A DNA stretch of 64,000 nt from WHSP01 sp040905505 (GTDB lineage: Bacteria > Gemmatimonadota > Gemmatimonadetes > Longimicrobiales > Longimicrobiaceae), in contig JBBDRL010000103.1 in NCBI GenBank assembly GCA_040905505.1, forward strand, positions 10,925 to 74,924, in the 5' to 3' direction. The position numbers were made by a program, and so were the translations under genes. Shown in pieces: positions 35,763 through 44,122 of the stretch. Within the stretch, counting starts at the first letter, position 1, and each line of letters begins with the position of its first letter. Under the pieces are notes generated by a model. That model made no database searches. It worked only from the letters and a program-made list of their open reading frames with translations, and was not told the origin of the DNA.

Positions 35763-36986
35763 ATGAGCGCAGACAAGCTGAATTCCGATCCGGGCGTGTT
35801 CGAATTCGACGAGTCGGTGGTCCGCAACGCTCTGATGAAGGTCGTGGGCGTCGGCGGCGGCGGCGGCAACGCCGTGAACCGGATGATCGATGAGGATCTG
35901 GAGGGCGTCGACTTCGTCTCCGTGAACACCGACGCGCAGGCGCTGAAGAGCAACAAGAGCGGTACGAAGGTGCAGATCGGGCGGAAGCTGACGCGCGGCC
36001 TCGGGGCAGGCGCGCGGCCGGAGATCGGTCGGGCGGCGCTGGAGGAGAGCCGCGAGGAGGTCGCCGAAGCGCTCGAAGGCGCAGACCTGGTCTTCATCAC
36101 CGCCGGAATGGGCGGCGGCACCGGCACCGGGGCAGCACCGCTGATCGGCGAGATGGCCCGTGATATGGGCGCCCTTACCATCGCCATCGTCACCAAGCCC
36201 TTCCTCTTCGAGGGCCGGAAGCGCCTGCGGCAGGCGGAGGAAGGACTCGCTGAACTGAAGCGGACCGTGGACACGATGATCGTCGTGCCAAACGAGCGAC
36301 TGCTGTCGGTGGTCGGGCAGGGCACCAGCTTCAAGGACGCGCTGAAGAAGGCCGACGAGGTCCTGCTGCACGCCACCCAGGGAATCAGCGACCTGATCCG
36401 CGTGACCGGCGAGGTCAACGTCGACTTCGCGGACGTCCGGACCGTCATGAGCAATCGGGGTCCGGCGCTGATGGGATCGGGCTTCGGACGGGGGGAGAAT
36501 CGCGCGATGCAGGCGGCGCAGGAGGCGATCAGCTCACCGCTGCTCGATGACATCAGCATCCAGGGTGCGGCAGGGGTCCTGATCAACATCACCGGCGGAA
36601 TGGACCTCGGCATCGACGAGGTCACCATCATCAGCCGGATCATCCAGGAGGCCGCGGGCGACGACGCCGAGATCATCTTCGGCGCCGTGCACGACACCGA
36701 CATGATCGAAGAGGTGCGCGTCACGGTCATTGCCACCGGCTTCGGCCCAGGTGCAATGGATTTCGAACCGAAGAAGCCGACCAGATCGCGTTCGAACGCC
36801 TCCCTCGCGGCTCGCCTGCGGGCGGAGGGAGCGCCCGACGCACGCTCCCAGCCTTCCGGGCTCAACCTTCAGGGCACCCGCGTCGTACGACCCGAGAAGT
36901 CCGATGCCGGGGGCGCAAGATCCGATGGCCCGGACCAACAGACCGATCTCGAGATCCCGACCTTCATTCGACGGCAGATGGACTGA
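35763..36986 (+). CDS. ftsZ: Cell-division GTPase FtsZ
   Basis: 407 residues. The tubulin signature GGGTGTG lies at about 117-123, with VVGVGGGGGNAVNRM at the N-terminus, FVSVNTDAQAL, the T7 loop (NVDFADVRTVM) and a disordered linker ending in the conserved tail IPTFIRRQ that binds FtsA/ZapA-type partners. It forms the division ring. It is not in a dcw cluster here: no ftsA or ftsQ is next to it, and parA is upstream instead. Confidence 0.97.
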   Translation: MSADKLNSDPGVFEFDESVVRNALMKVVGVGGGGGNAVNRMIDEDLEGVDFVSVNTDAQALKSNKSGTKVQIGRKLTRGLGAGARPEIGRAALEESREEVAEALEGADLVFITAGMGGGTGTGAAPLIGEMARDMGALTIAIVTKPFLFEGRKRLRQAEEGLAELKRTVDTMIVVPNERLLSVVGQGTSFKDALKKADEVLLHATQGISDLIRVTGEVNVDFADVRTVMSNRGPALMGSGFGRGENRAMQAAQEAISSPLLDDISIQGAAGVLINITGGMDLGIDEVTIISRIIQEAAGDDAEIIFGAVHDTDMIEEVRVTVIATGFGPGAMDFEPKKPTRSRSNASLAARLRAEGAPDARSQPSGLNLQGTRVVRPEKSDAGGARSDGPDQQTDLEIPTFIRRQMD

Positions 36987-37425
36987 CTCCCCCCCGCCCG
37001 CGCCGGCCGCCGCTCCGCGGAGGTCCGCGGGACGGAAACGTCTGCACTTGACCGCTTCCTACACTCGGGACTTCCACGCCCACCCTCTCGATTCTCCCTG
37101 ATTCACTACGGCTTTTCGAGCCCGTGGACGATCCTGTAGTCACCAGCTTTTTTGAAAAAACTCACTACGACAACTACTCTGGAGATCCGCTGCGCACGCT
37201 CTCTTTCGGCCCTTCCTCAGCATTCTGGGCGGGCCCGAATCCGCTAAGCCGTTCCAGGGCAGGTGTTTGCATGTAAGTACATGTGAGTGAATCGCTTACG
37301 ACACACTTGACGAGCGAAGGCCGGAGGTGTATACTGGGCTTCCCGTTCTCAGAATGTCATGTCCTGGCGGCTGACCTGTACCCCTGCTCGGGCCCGCCCC
37401 TATTTTGCATTTTTGCATTCTCTCC
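36987..37425. other. Long intergenic region after ftsZ
   Basis: 439 bases. It contains a small hairpin (CCGCGGA-GG-TCCGCGG at 37015-37030), AT-rich CTTTTTTGAAAAAACTC near 37150, and the operator/promoter pair listed at 37270-37335. No reading frame here has family character. Confidence 0.5.
37270..37335 (+). promoter_or_regulatory. Palindrome plus consensus promoter
   Basis: The perfect palindrome CATGTA-AG-TACATG (37270-37283) sits 23 bp before a strong sigma-70-like promoter: TTGACG (37307-37312), 17-bp spacer, TATACT (37330-37335). The start would be near 37342, 84 nt before the small gene at 37426. The palindrome's position upstream of -35 suits an activator or a distal repressor. Confidence 0.65.
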
Positions 37426-37614
37426 ATGTCAGATCATTCTGCCTCACCTGCGTTTGAACCGCTTCAGCTCACGGTCGATGATCTCCCATCGGACGTCGCC
37501 CAGCAGATCCGCGACGCTCAGGTCCAGGATCCGGAATTCCTGCGGTGCATCCTCCTCTATGGCATCACGCACAAGACGGTCTTCGAAACGTTGAGCCGGG
37601 CTTGGACGGGGTGA
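37426..37614 (+). CDS. Small acidic hypothetical protein
   Basis: 62 residues from the ATG at 37426. The sequence (FEPLQLTVDDLPSDVAQQIR, then DAQVQDPEFLRCILLYGITH) is amphipathic and helical. It stands behind one of the best promoters in the window. No family is recognised. Confidence 0.6.
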   Translation: MSDHSASPAFEPLQLTVDDLPSDVAQQIRDAQVQDPEFLRCILLYGITHKTVFETLSRAWTG

Positions 37615-37719
37615 TTGACGACGGGAAGGATCTCGCTGTTTGCCCCTGATCCCCGCCATCGGCCATCCATGAGGTCGTGGAGCGGCTTGGCGGGAAGACG
37701 CTGAGGATCGAAGGAACGG

Positions 37720-37748
37720 TTGACTACGTGTGCCCCCGATGCTAGCGT
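37720..37748 (+). promoter_or_regulatory. Putative promoter for the gene at 37761
   Basis: TTGACT (37720-37725), 17-bp spacer, TAGCGT (37743-37748). The start site would fall near 37755. Confidence 0.45.
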
Positions 37749-37760
37749 ACGGATCCTGGC

Positions 37761-38132
37761 ATGGATCTTGTGCCGCTTATGGGCATGCGCAGAACTCTCA
37801 TCAATTCCGAGCTGTCGGAGGAAGAGCTCCGGCTCCTGTACCTGGACTGGTGCTCGGCTCAGGTCGCCAGGCGGTTCCTTGAATTGAGCCATGACGAGGT
37901 CTGGCTCCGCTCCAATCTGGCGGCCGCTCTGCCCGCGGCACCCACCGAGGCGCGGGGGGGCGAGAGCGGCTCCCAGGCCCCCCTTGATCGTATCCCCGGC
38001 TATCTCGATGTCGTCCGCAAAACCACCCTCGTGCTCGCACGCGAGATGAACCTCCCTCAGTTCGCCGACTGGAAGAAGGAATATCTCGAGGATCCGGACG
38101 CCTTCGACGTCGAGTTGATGCGCCGTAAGTAG
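37761..38132 (+). CDS. Hypothetical protein, 123 residues
   Basis: The frame runs from an ATG at 37761 (alternative ATG at 37785) to 38132. The protein is helical: SEEELRLLYLDWCSAQVARR, a disordered Ala/Pro/Gly middle, then VVRKTTLVLAREMNLPQFAD. An intrinsic terminator follows directly. It has no membrane segment and no recognised domain. Confidence 0.65.
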   Translation: MDLVPLMGMRRTLINSELSEEELRLLYLDWCSAQVARRFLELSHDEVWLRSNLAAALPAAPTEARGGESGSQAPLDRIPGYLDVVRKTTLVLAREMNLPQFADWKKEYLEDPDAFDVELMRRK

Positions 38133-38155
38133 AAGCGAGACAGTTCGATTCATCC

Positions 38156-38186
38156 GCCGCGTTCATTCCTGACCGCGGCTTTTTTG
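38156..38186 (+). terminator. Intrinsic terminator
   Basis: GCCGCG (38156-38161) pairs with CGCGGC (38174-38179), followed by a run of seven Ts. It closes the transcript of the 37761 gene and insulates the mutasome operon. Confidence 0.8.
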
Positions 38187-38219
38187 TTTCTGCCGGCATG
38201 ATCCTTCCACTCCACCCTC

Positions 38220-38248
38220 TTGATATTCGGGTTCTCTTCGGGTACACT
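38220..38248 (+). promoter_or_regulatory. imuA promoter with LexA-like direct repeat
   Basis: TTGATA (38220-38225), 17-bp spacer, TACACT (38243-38248). Between and overlapping the -10 lies GTTC-TCTTCGG-GTAC (38231-38245), one base from the GTTC-N7-GTTC LexA box of Alphaproteobacteria. The site fits SOS control of imuA-imuB; the box assignment is tentative. Confidence 0.55.
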
Positions 38249-38348
38249 GAAGGACGGAACAACCTGCCCCCCGCGTGCCCTGAGAGCGCCGGGGGGTTCG
38301 TGCCCCCGGGACCCGCCGGAGTGATAGCTGATAGCTGGGAACCTCCTT

Positions 38349-39038
38349 ATGTCCGCACTTGCCGACCTGCGACGCGTTCTCGAGGCGCGCTTTCCGAATG
38401 CGGTGCCGCTGCCGGAGCGGACGGTTCCGCAGATCTCGACGGGTCTGGAGGCGCTCGATCAGATTTTGCCGAGTGGAGGGTTGCCGAGGGGGCGTTTGTC
38501 GGTGTGGGCGCCGGGGATCGGGGGGGGTGCGGTCTTGAGGTCGGCCTGCATGCGGGCAGTGGAGCGAGGCGAGCGGGCGGCGTGGGTGGACGGGATGGGA
38601 TGGGAAGCGCCGGGGATGGTCTGGTCGGGTGTGGCGGTGGCGCGGCCGCGAACGGAGGTGCAGGCGTTGGAATGTACGGAGGAGCTGCTGCGGTCGGGTG
38701 GTTTTGCGGTTGTGGTGCTGGTGGGGGAGGGGAGCACGGGTGCGCAGCGGGTGCGATTGTGCCGGGCGGCGCGGGAAGGGAGGTCGGCGCTGGTGGAGCT
38801 TTCGGCGGAGCCGCACATGGCGGCGGTTCGGATGTGGGGGCGGGCGTCGGCGGAGAGTTTTCATTGGCGCGCGAACGATCTTGGCGAGCCGGTGGCGGTT
38901 GAAGCGGTGACGTTGCGGGTGCGGGTGGCGGCGGCGGGGTGGAGTCGGGAATCGGACGTGGCACTGATGGTGAGCAATCATGAGCATTCTCTGTCTCTGG
39001 ATCCCGGATTGGCGGATCGGCGAGGAGTCCTCCGCTGA
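38349..39038 (+). CDS. imuA: ImuA, RecA-like mutasome accessory
   Basis: 229 residues. The domain layout is RecA/SulA-like: ISTGLEALDQILPSGGLPRGRL, then a P-loop position reading APGIGGGAVLRS without the usual GKT lysine, and a later VVLVGEGSTGAQRVRL core. ImuA supports ImuB and DnaE2 in error-prone bypass after DNA damage. Identity rests on synteny as well as sequence: imuB overlaps its end by 59 bases and dnaE2 follows. Base use is unusually G-rich on the coding strand. Confidence 0.85.
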   Translation: MSALADLRRVLEARFPNAVPLPERTVPQISTGLEALDQILPSGGLPRGRLSVWAPGIGGGAVLRSACMRAVERGERAAWVDGMGWEAPGMVWSGVAVARPRTEVQALECTEELLRSGGFAVVVLVGEGSTGAQRVRLCRAAREGRSALVELSAEPHMAAVRMWGRASAESFHWRANDLGEPVAVEAVTLRVRVAAAGWSRESDVALMVSNHEHSLSLDPGLADRRGVLR

Positions 39039-40275
39039 TCTGACGCCGCTGTTCCTCGAAGAGGTGCCGCGGCTGGCGGTGGAGGAGCGAGGGGTCGTCT
39101 GGATGGACGTTCGCGGGCTGCCGGCGGAACGGGTGGCGAGAAGGTTGGTCGAGCGGGTGACGGAGCGGGAGGTGGGCGAGGTGAGGGCGGGGGTGGGCGC
39201 CGCGCCGATCGTGGCCGAGGCGGCGGCGCGCTTCGGGGGTGCGGTGGTCTCGGTGGTGGAGCGGGGCGAGGAGGCTTCCTTCCTCGCCTCGCGACCCCTG
39301 GACCTGCTGACGGCTGATGGTCACCTGCTGGACCTGCTGGCGGGTGCCGGACTGCGAAGCTGCGGGGACCTGGCCGCGCTGACCGCGGAGGCGGTCGAGG
39401 TGCGATTCGGAAGTGAGGCCGTGCGAGCCTGGCGCCGCGCGCGCGGTGACGACCGGCGGGTCCTCTTCCGACCCATTCCTCCTCAGCGGCCGCATGCGAC
39501 GCTCGATTTCGTCGATTATACCGTGCGGGACGCCACCCGTCTCGTCTTCCCCCTCAACGCGCTGCTCGATCAGGTATGTGAAACCCTGCGGGCGCGTGCG
39601 CAGCGGGCGCGCAGCATCACCCTCACCTTCAGCCTTTCGGATGGCGGGAGCGCCAGGGAAGTTCTGCGCACGGCGCGGCCCACCGCCGATCGCGCCCTCT
39701 GGGTGCGACGACTTCGCGCCGCGCTGGAGAAGGTACAGCTCGGGGACGCGATCTCGGGAATCGCCCTCGAGGTGGGATCGGTCGAGCCGGTCTCCGCCCT
39801 TCAGGGGGATCTCTTCGATCGCGGCTTCGCCACCGCTTCGTTCGTCGAAGAGGCGGTGGCCCGCCTGCTGGACAGGTACCGGGGGCTCTTCGTGCGGCAG
39901 CGCTCCTCCGGGCACCCCCTCGCCGAGCGCCGAACGAGCTGGGCCGACCTGACACCCGAAGACGTGGCCAGTGGAAGCGCGGAGGATGAGAATGCCGGTC
40001 CCCCGGCCCTCGCGCTTCAGCTCCTGACGGCGCCCCGTCCGATCCGCGTCCGCACCCGAGGCCGTCGCGATCATCTCGTTCCCGTCCGCTACCTGGAAGG
40101 GAAGCAGTGGCTCGACCTCAACTCCGCGGGCCCGGACCGGATCTCCGGTGGCCACGAGGAGGCGCGACCCTATGCCCGCGAATACTACCGCTGCGTCAGT
40201 GATGCCGGGTCGCTGCTCTGGATCTACCGGGATGCGATGGAGGAGCGATGGTATCTACATGGGTGGTGGGATTGA
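38980..40275 (+). CDS. imuB: ImuB, catalytically inactive Y-family polymerase homolog
   Basis: 431 residues. The N-terminus (ILCLWIPDWRIGE) is typical of ImuB; the palm keeps MDVRGL but not the acidic catalytic set of DinB. A clamp-binding motif QGDLF lies at 275-279, as expected for the hub that ties DnaE2 to the beta clamp. The C-terminal region has the VRYLEGKQWLDL and YYRCVSDAGSLLWIYRDA segments conserved in ImuB. It overlaps imuA, so translation is coupled. Confidence 0.9.
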   Translation: MSILCLWIPDWRIGEESSADLTPLFLEEVPRLAVEERGVVWMDVRGLPAERVARRLVERVTEREVGEVRAGVGAAPIVAEAAARFGGAVVSVVERGEEASFLASRPLDLLTADGHLLDLLAGAGLRSCGDLAALTAEAVEVRFGSEAVRAWRRARGDDRRVLFRPIPPQRPHATLDFVDYTVRDATRLVFPLNALLDQVCETLRARAQRARSITLTFSLSDGGSAREVLRTARPTADRALWVRRLRAALEKVQLGDAISGIALEVGSVEPVSALQGDLFDRGFATASFVEEAVARLLDRYRGLFVRQRSSGHPLAERRTSWADLTPEDVASGSAEDENAGPPALALQLLTAPRPIRVRTRGRRDHLVPVRYLEGKQWLDLNSAGPDRISGGHEEARPYAREYYRCVSDAGSLLWIYRDAMEERWYLHGWWD

Positions 40276-40352
40276 GGTTCGGTGGTCGGCGGCAGTGGCC
40301 CGTGGAGTGGAAAATCAAATCCTTCATGTCTTCGGGGGCGCTGGCTACGGCG

Positions 40353-40389
40353 GTGCACCACAGAGGACACAGAGGACACAGAGAACCGC
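40353..40389. repeat. CACAGAGGACAC repeat, inverted copy
   Basis: Tandem CACAGAGGA units starting with GTGCACCACAGAGG. It is the inverse of the copies at 40434-40459 and 40841-40880 that bracket the GxxExxY gene; the first two can form a long hairpin. Confidence 0.75.
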
Positions 40390-40433
40390 CTTGAAGTAGT
40401 CTATCAGCAGGTTCTTGAAGCCACACCCAGAGC

Positions 40434-40459
40434 GGTCCTCTGTGTCCTCTGTGGTGCGC
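40434..40459. repeat. TCCTCTGTG repeat, left flank of GxxExxY gene
   Basis: GGTCCTCTGTGTCCTCTGTGGTGCGC; the same family as 40353-40389 (inverted) and 40841-40880 (direct). Confidence 0.75.
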
Positions 40460-40465
40460 CCGTCG

Positions 40466-40837
40466 TTAGAGAGATACCCTACGGACGCCTTCCTTGAGCA
40501 GCGGCACGTTGAAGTTGATGAGGAGCCCGATTCGATGACCGGAGAGCTTCAGGTAAGTGAGCATCTGTGCGAGGTGGATTCGCTCGAAGCCGCTGACGGA
40601 CTTGATCTCCACGACTACGGTCGACTCCACCAGCAGGTCGATGCGATAACCGCACTCCACCGGTTTCCCATGATAGGTGATCGCCACCGGCAGCTGCCGC
40701 TGAACCCGGAGTCCGCGCTCCATCAGTTCCTGAAACAGACACACTTCGTATGCGGACTCGAGCAACCCCGGCCCCAGCTCACGATGCACTTCAATCGCCC
40801 CCGCGATGACCTGTTCCGTCAGCGCATTCACATCCAC
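40466..40837 (-). CDS. GxxExxY protein
   Basis: 123 residues. The family name motif is present as GPGLLESAY; further on, ECGYRIDLLVESTVVVEIKSV shows the D-x..E-x-K pattern of the PD-(D/E)xK nuclease fold. The biological role is unknown. It lies antisense between imuB and dnaE2, and CACAGAGGACAC-type repeats flank it on both sides, so it behaves like an inserted cassette. The start is ATG at 40837. Confidence 0.9.
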   Translation of the reverse strand: MDVNALTEQVIAGAIEVHRELGPGLLESAYEVCLFQELMERGLRVQRQLPVAITYHGKPVECGYRIDLLVESTVVVEIKSVSGFERIHLAQMLTYLKLSGHRIGLLINFNVPLLKEGVRRVSL

Positions 40838-40840
40838 ATC

Positions 40841-40880
40841 CAGTCCTCTGTGACCTCAGTGTCCTCTGTGGTGCACGTCG
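40841..40880. repeat. TCCTCTGTG repeat, right flank of GxxExxY gene
   Basis: Contains two imperfect units (CAGTCCTCTGTGACCTCAG and TGTCCTCTGTGGTGCACG), in the same orientation as 40434-40459. Confidence 0.75.
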
Positions 40881-40893
40881 TTCTCCATTAATT

Positions 40894-43800
40894 ATGCCTG
40901 GATACGTCGAATTGAAAGGCCGCAGCGCATTCTCTTTTGGCGATGGAGCCACCAGCGCCGAGGCGTTGGCGGAGCGTGCGGCGGAGTACGGCTATCGGGC
41001 GCTTGGGCTCGTCGACTCGGCGGATCTCGGGGGTGTCATCCGTTTCGCGCTGACGGCGCAGTCGAGAGGTGTGAAGCCGATCGTGGGGTCGGAGCTGCGG
41101 GTGGAGGGGCGGCCGATCGCATTGCTGGCACGCAACGAGGCCGGGTATCGGAACCTGGCTCATCTGGTCACGCAGGCGCGGCTGGAGAGTACCCGCGGGA
41201 AGCCGGGCCTGACGGTGGACGAGGTAGGGGCGCGGAGCGAGGGGCTCCATCTCCTCACCGGTTCCGCGATGGGCGAGATCCCCGCCTTGCTGCGGACCGG
41301 TGATGCCGAGGCGGCGCGGGAAAAGCTCGCGTACTGGCGTGAGGTGTTCGGCAGCAACCTGGCCGTCGAAGCCCAGCGTCACCACGTATCGGGTACCGAG
41401 GAGTCACTCGCTCAGGCGCTGATCTCACTGGCCCGCGATTCGGGCGTGCGCTGGGTCGCCACGAACGAACCACGGTACCTCGACGACCGCGGCCGTTGGG
41501 TCCATGACGTCCAGACCGCTCTGCGGACAGGTCTGGACGTGCCGACGGCGCGCCGCCAGGGGAAGCTTCTGCCCAACGGGGAATGGCGACTCAAGTCACC
41601 TGCCGAGATGGCTTCGCTCTGGGAGGGCTGGGAGGATGGACTCGAGGAGAGCGTCCGCATCGCCGCGGAGTGCGATTTCTCGCTGCGCTGGCTCCGCCCT
41701 CCGCTCCCCCACTTCCCCATCCCGCCGGGGCACGACGACGACTCCTTCCTCCGAGCTCGGGTGTACGCCGGCGCGGCGGAGCGATGGGGGGAGATCGATG
41801 ACAGAAGGCAGCGGCAGATCGAGCACGAGCTGCGGGTGATCGCCCGGCTCGGCTTCTCCGGCTTCTTCATCATCATGTGGGATGCGGTCCGCTTCGCCCG
41901 CTCTTGCGGTATCCTCTGCCAGGGCCGCGGCAGCGCCGCCAACAGCGCGGTCGCCTACTGTCTCGGCATCACGGCGGTCGATCCGGTCGAGCACGGTCTC
42001 CTCTTCGAGCGATTCCTCTCCGAAGCGCGCACCGACGGTCTGAACGAAGCGCCGGACATCGACGTGGACTTCGAGATGCATCGGCGTGAAGAAGTCCTCG
42101 ATTACGTCTACGGAGCCTACAGCCGCCAGCATGCGGCGATCGCCTGCGTCACTCAGATCTACCACGCACCCAGCGCGCTTCAGGACGCGATGCGCGCCCT
42201 CGGCTACCCGGCCGAGCTGAGCTTCAAGCTCTCCAAGCGTCTCCACTGGCGCTCTCCGGCCGACGGGGCGGACGGGCTCGCCGATGGGCTGGGCCGGGAG
42301 CATGGCTTCGATGTCGAGGACCCGCGCGGCCGCGCCGTGCTCGCCGCCATGCGCGCGATGGACGATCTGCCGCGCATGCGCTCCACCCATCCCGGCGGTT
42401 TCGTCCTCTCCTGCCAGCCCCTGGGGGGGTACATCCCCATCGAACGGACCACCATGGGGCGCACCATTCTCCAGTTCGACAAGGACGACCTCGACGCCGC
42501 GGGCGTTCCCAAGTTCGACTTCCTCGGTCTGGGCGGGCTCTCGGCCGTCCGCCACTCGTTCGACGCCATCCAGGCCTTTACGGGCGAGCGGCTCGAGCTG
42601 TACAACCTTCCGCAGAACGATTCCAAGACCTTCGAAATGATCACCCGCGGTGAGACGATCGGCACCTTCCAGATCGAATCGCGCGCACAGATCGCCTCGC
42701 TCGTCCATACCAAGCCAGACCGGCTCTACGACCTGGTCGTGCAGGTCGCGCTGATCCGGCCCGGACCCATCCAGGCCCAGTTCGTTCACCCGTATACCCG
42801 CCGACGCCGTGGGGTGGAGGCGGTGGAGTTCGCCCATCCGGACCTCGCGCCGATTCTCGAGCGGACCTATGGGATCCCCATCTTCCAGGAGCAGGCGATG
42901 GCGATCTCCATGGCGCTCGGCGGCTACACCGCCGCACAGGCCGACGAGCTGCGCCGGACGATGGGCAACCACCGCAAGCTCTCCAGACTCCAGAACGCGC
43001 TGGAGCAGCTACGGCAGCGGATGCAGGAGCGCGGAGTGCCGACCGGGACCGCCGAGTCCATCGTCGAAGACCTGCTCAGCTTCTCCAACTACGGCTTCCC
43101 CGAGAGCCACGCCTGGAGCTTCGCGCTCATCGCCTACGCGACCGCGTACCTCAAAGCACATTACCCCGCGGCCTTCCTGCTGGGGCTGCTCAACGCATGG
43201 CCGATGGGCTTCTACGCACCCGCCACGCTCGTCCACGATGCCCGCCGCGCAGGCGTCGACGTCCGCCCTCCGTGCCTCGCCAGCGGCGACTGGGATTGTA
43301 CGCTCGAGCCGACCGCCGATCCGCGAGAACCCGCTCTGCGCGTCGGGTGGCGCCACATACGCGGACTCGGCGAGAAAGCGCGCGAACGCCTCCGGCTGGC
43401 CCACCTGAGCGGCCCCTTTCGCTCCATCGACGACGTGATTCGACGCGCCGATCTCGGTCGCGCCGAGGCCCTCCACCTCGCCCGGGCCGGCGCTTTCGAA
43501 GCCTTCGAGCCGGGTCGCTACGCCGCCGCATGGGAGGCGCTCCGCACAGCCGGCGACCTTCTGCCCCTCGCGCCCGCGCGCAACCTCCCTTTCCATCCCG
43601 AGGAGCTCCACGGTCAGGAGCGAATCTTCCTCGATTACCTCGCGACCGGTATCTGCGTCGAGGGCCATCCCATGCAGCACCTCCGTCAACGTCTGCGTGG
43701 CGCCGGCGTCGCCTCCAGCGCCGACCTCGCATCCGACCCCGTCGGCTCGACCGTTCTCACCTCGGGTCTCGTCATCGCCAGGCAGCACCCCGCCACGGCA

Positions 43801-44022
43801 AAGGGGACGGTCTTCCTACTGTTGGAGGACGAGTTCGGCTATATCAACGTCATCGTACCGGCTCCTCTCTACGAGAAGAACCGGGAAACGGTGCGTTTCT
43901 CTCCCTTCCTTCTGGTGGAGGGTCGATTCGAGCGGGAAGAGTCGGTCTTGAACGTCGTGGGCAGGCGATTCCGCAGGCTGGAAGTCGAAACTCTGGAGTA
44001 CAGCTCGCGAGACTTTAGATAA
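40894..44022 (+). CDS. dnaE2: Error-prone DNA polymerase DnaE2 (ImuC)
   Basis: 1,042 residues. The PHP domain comes first (YVELKGRSAFSFGDGATSAE), then the C-family polymerase palm with catalytic aspartates in EAPDIDVDFE near 387-392 and GRGSAANS, the FPESHAWSFALIAYATAYLK region, and a C-terminal OB fold (TVFLLLEDEFGYINVIV). DnaE2 performs mutagenic translesion synthesis with ImuA/ImuB. Here it is separated from imuB by about 620 bp carrying the GxxExxY cassette, so it may need its own promoter. Confidence 0.96.
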   Translation: MPGYVELKGRSAFSFGDGATSAEALAERAAEYGYRALGLVDSADLGGVIRFALTAQSRGVKPIVGSELRVEGRPIALLARNEAGYRNLAHLVTQARLESTRGKPGLTVDEVGARSEGLHLLTGSAMGEIPALLRTGDAEAAREKLAYWREVFGSNLAVEAQRHHVSGTEESLAQALISLARDSGVRWVATNEPRYLDDRGRWVHDVQTALRTGLDVPTARRQGKLLPNGEWRLKSPAEMASLWEGWEDGLEESVRIAAECDFSLRWLRPPLPHFPIPPGHDDDSFLRARVYAGAAERWGEIDDRRQRQIEHELRVIARLGFSGFFIIMWDAVRFARSCGILCQGRGSAANSAVAYCLGITAVDPVEHGLLFERFLSEARTDGLNEAPDIDVDFEMHRREEVLDYVYGAYSRQHAAIACVTQIYHAPSALQDAMRALGYPAELSFKLSKRLHWRSPADGADGLADGLGREHGFDVEDPRGRAVLAAMRAMDDLPRMRSTHPGGFVLSCQPLGGYIPIERTTMGRTILQFDKDDLDAAGVPKFDFLGLGGLSAVRHSFDAIQAFTGERLELYNLPQNDSKTFEMITRGETIGTFQIESRAQIASLVHTKPDRLYDLVVQVALIRPGPIQAQFVHPYTRRRRGVEAVEFAHPDLAPILERTYGIPIFQEQAMAISMALGGYTAAQADELRRTMGNHRKLSRLQNALEQLRQRMQERGVPTGTAESIVEDLLSFSNYGFPESHAWSFALIAYATAYLKAHYPAAFLLGLLNAWPMGFYAPATLVHDARRAGVDVRPPCLASGDWDCTLEPTADPREPALRVGWRHIRGLGEKARERLRLAHLSGPFRSIDDVIRRADLGRAEALHLARAGAFEAFEPGRYAAAWEALRTAGDLLPLAPARNLPFHPEELHGQERIFLDYLATGICVEGHPMQHLRQRLRGAGVASSADLASDPVGSTVLTSGLVIARQHPATAKGTVFLLLEDEFGYINVIVPAPLYEKNRETVRFSPFLLVEGRFEREESVLNVVGRRFRRLEVETLEYSSRDFR

Positions 44023-44112
44023 ATTTTGAATTTTGAATTTTGAATTACGGTAGCAGCCTGGCTCTAGCGCCTGTGCCGCCCGACACGAATTCAAAATTCA
44101 AAATTCAAAATT
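44022..44112. repeat. 25-bp perfect inverted repeat of TTTTGAA units
   Basis: 44022-44046 (three and a half TTTTGAA units) is the exact reverse complement of 44088-44112, with a 41-nt spacer. It starts on the last base of dnaE2 and ends 11 bases before the stop of the convergent DUF892 gene. It can fold into a hairpin in both transcripts and may end them. Confidence 0.85.
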
Positions 44113-44122
44113 GCCGTTTGGC

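Noticed and set aside
38347..40155. 602-codon frame opposite imuA-imuB
   Set aside because: Pro/Arg-rich shadow produced by the G-rich coding strand.
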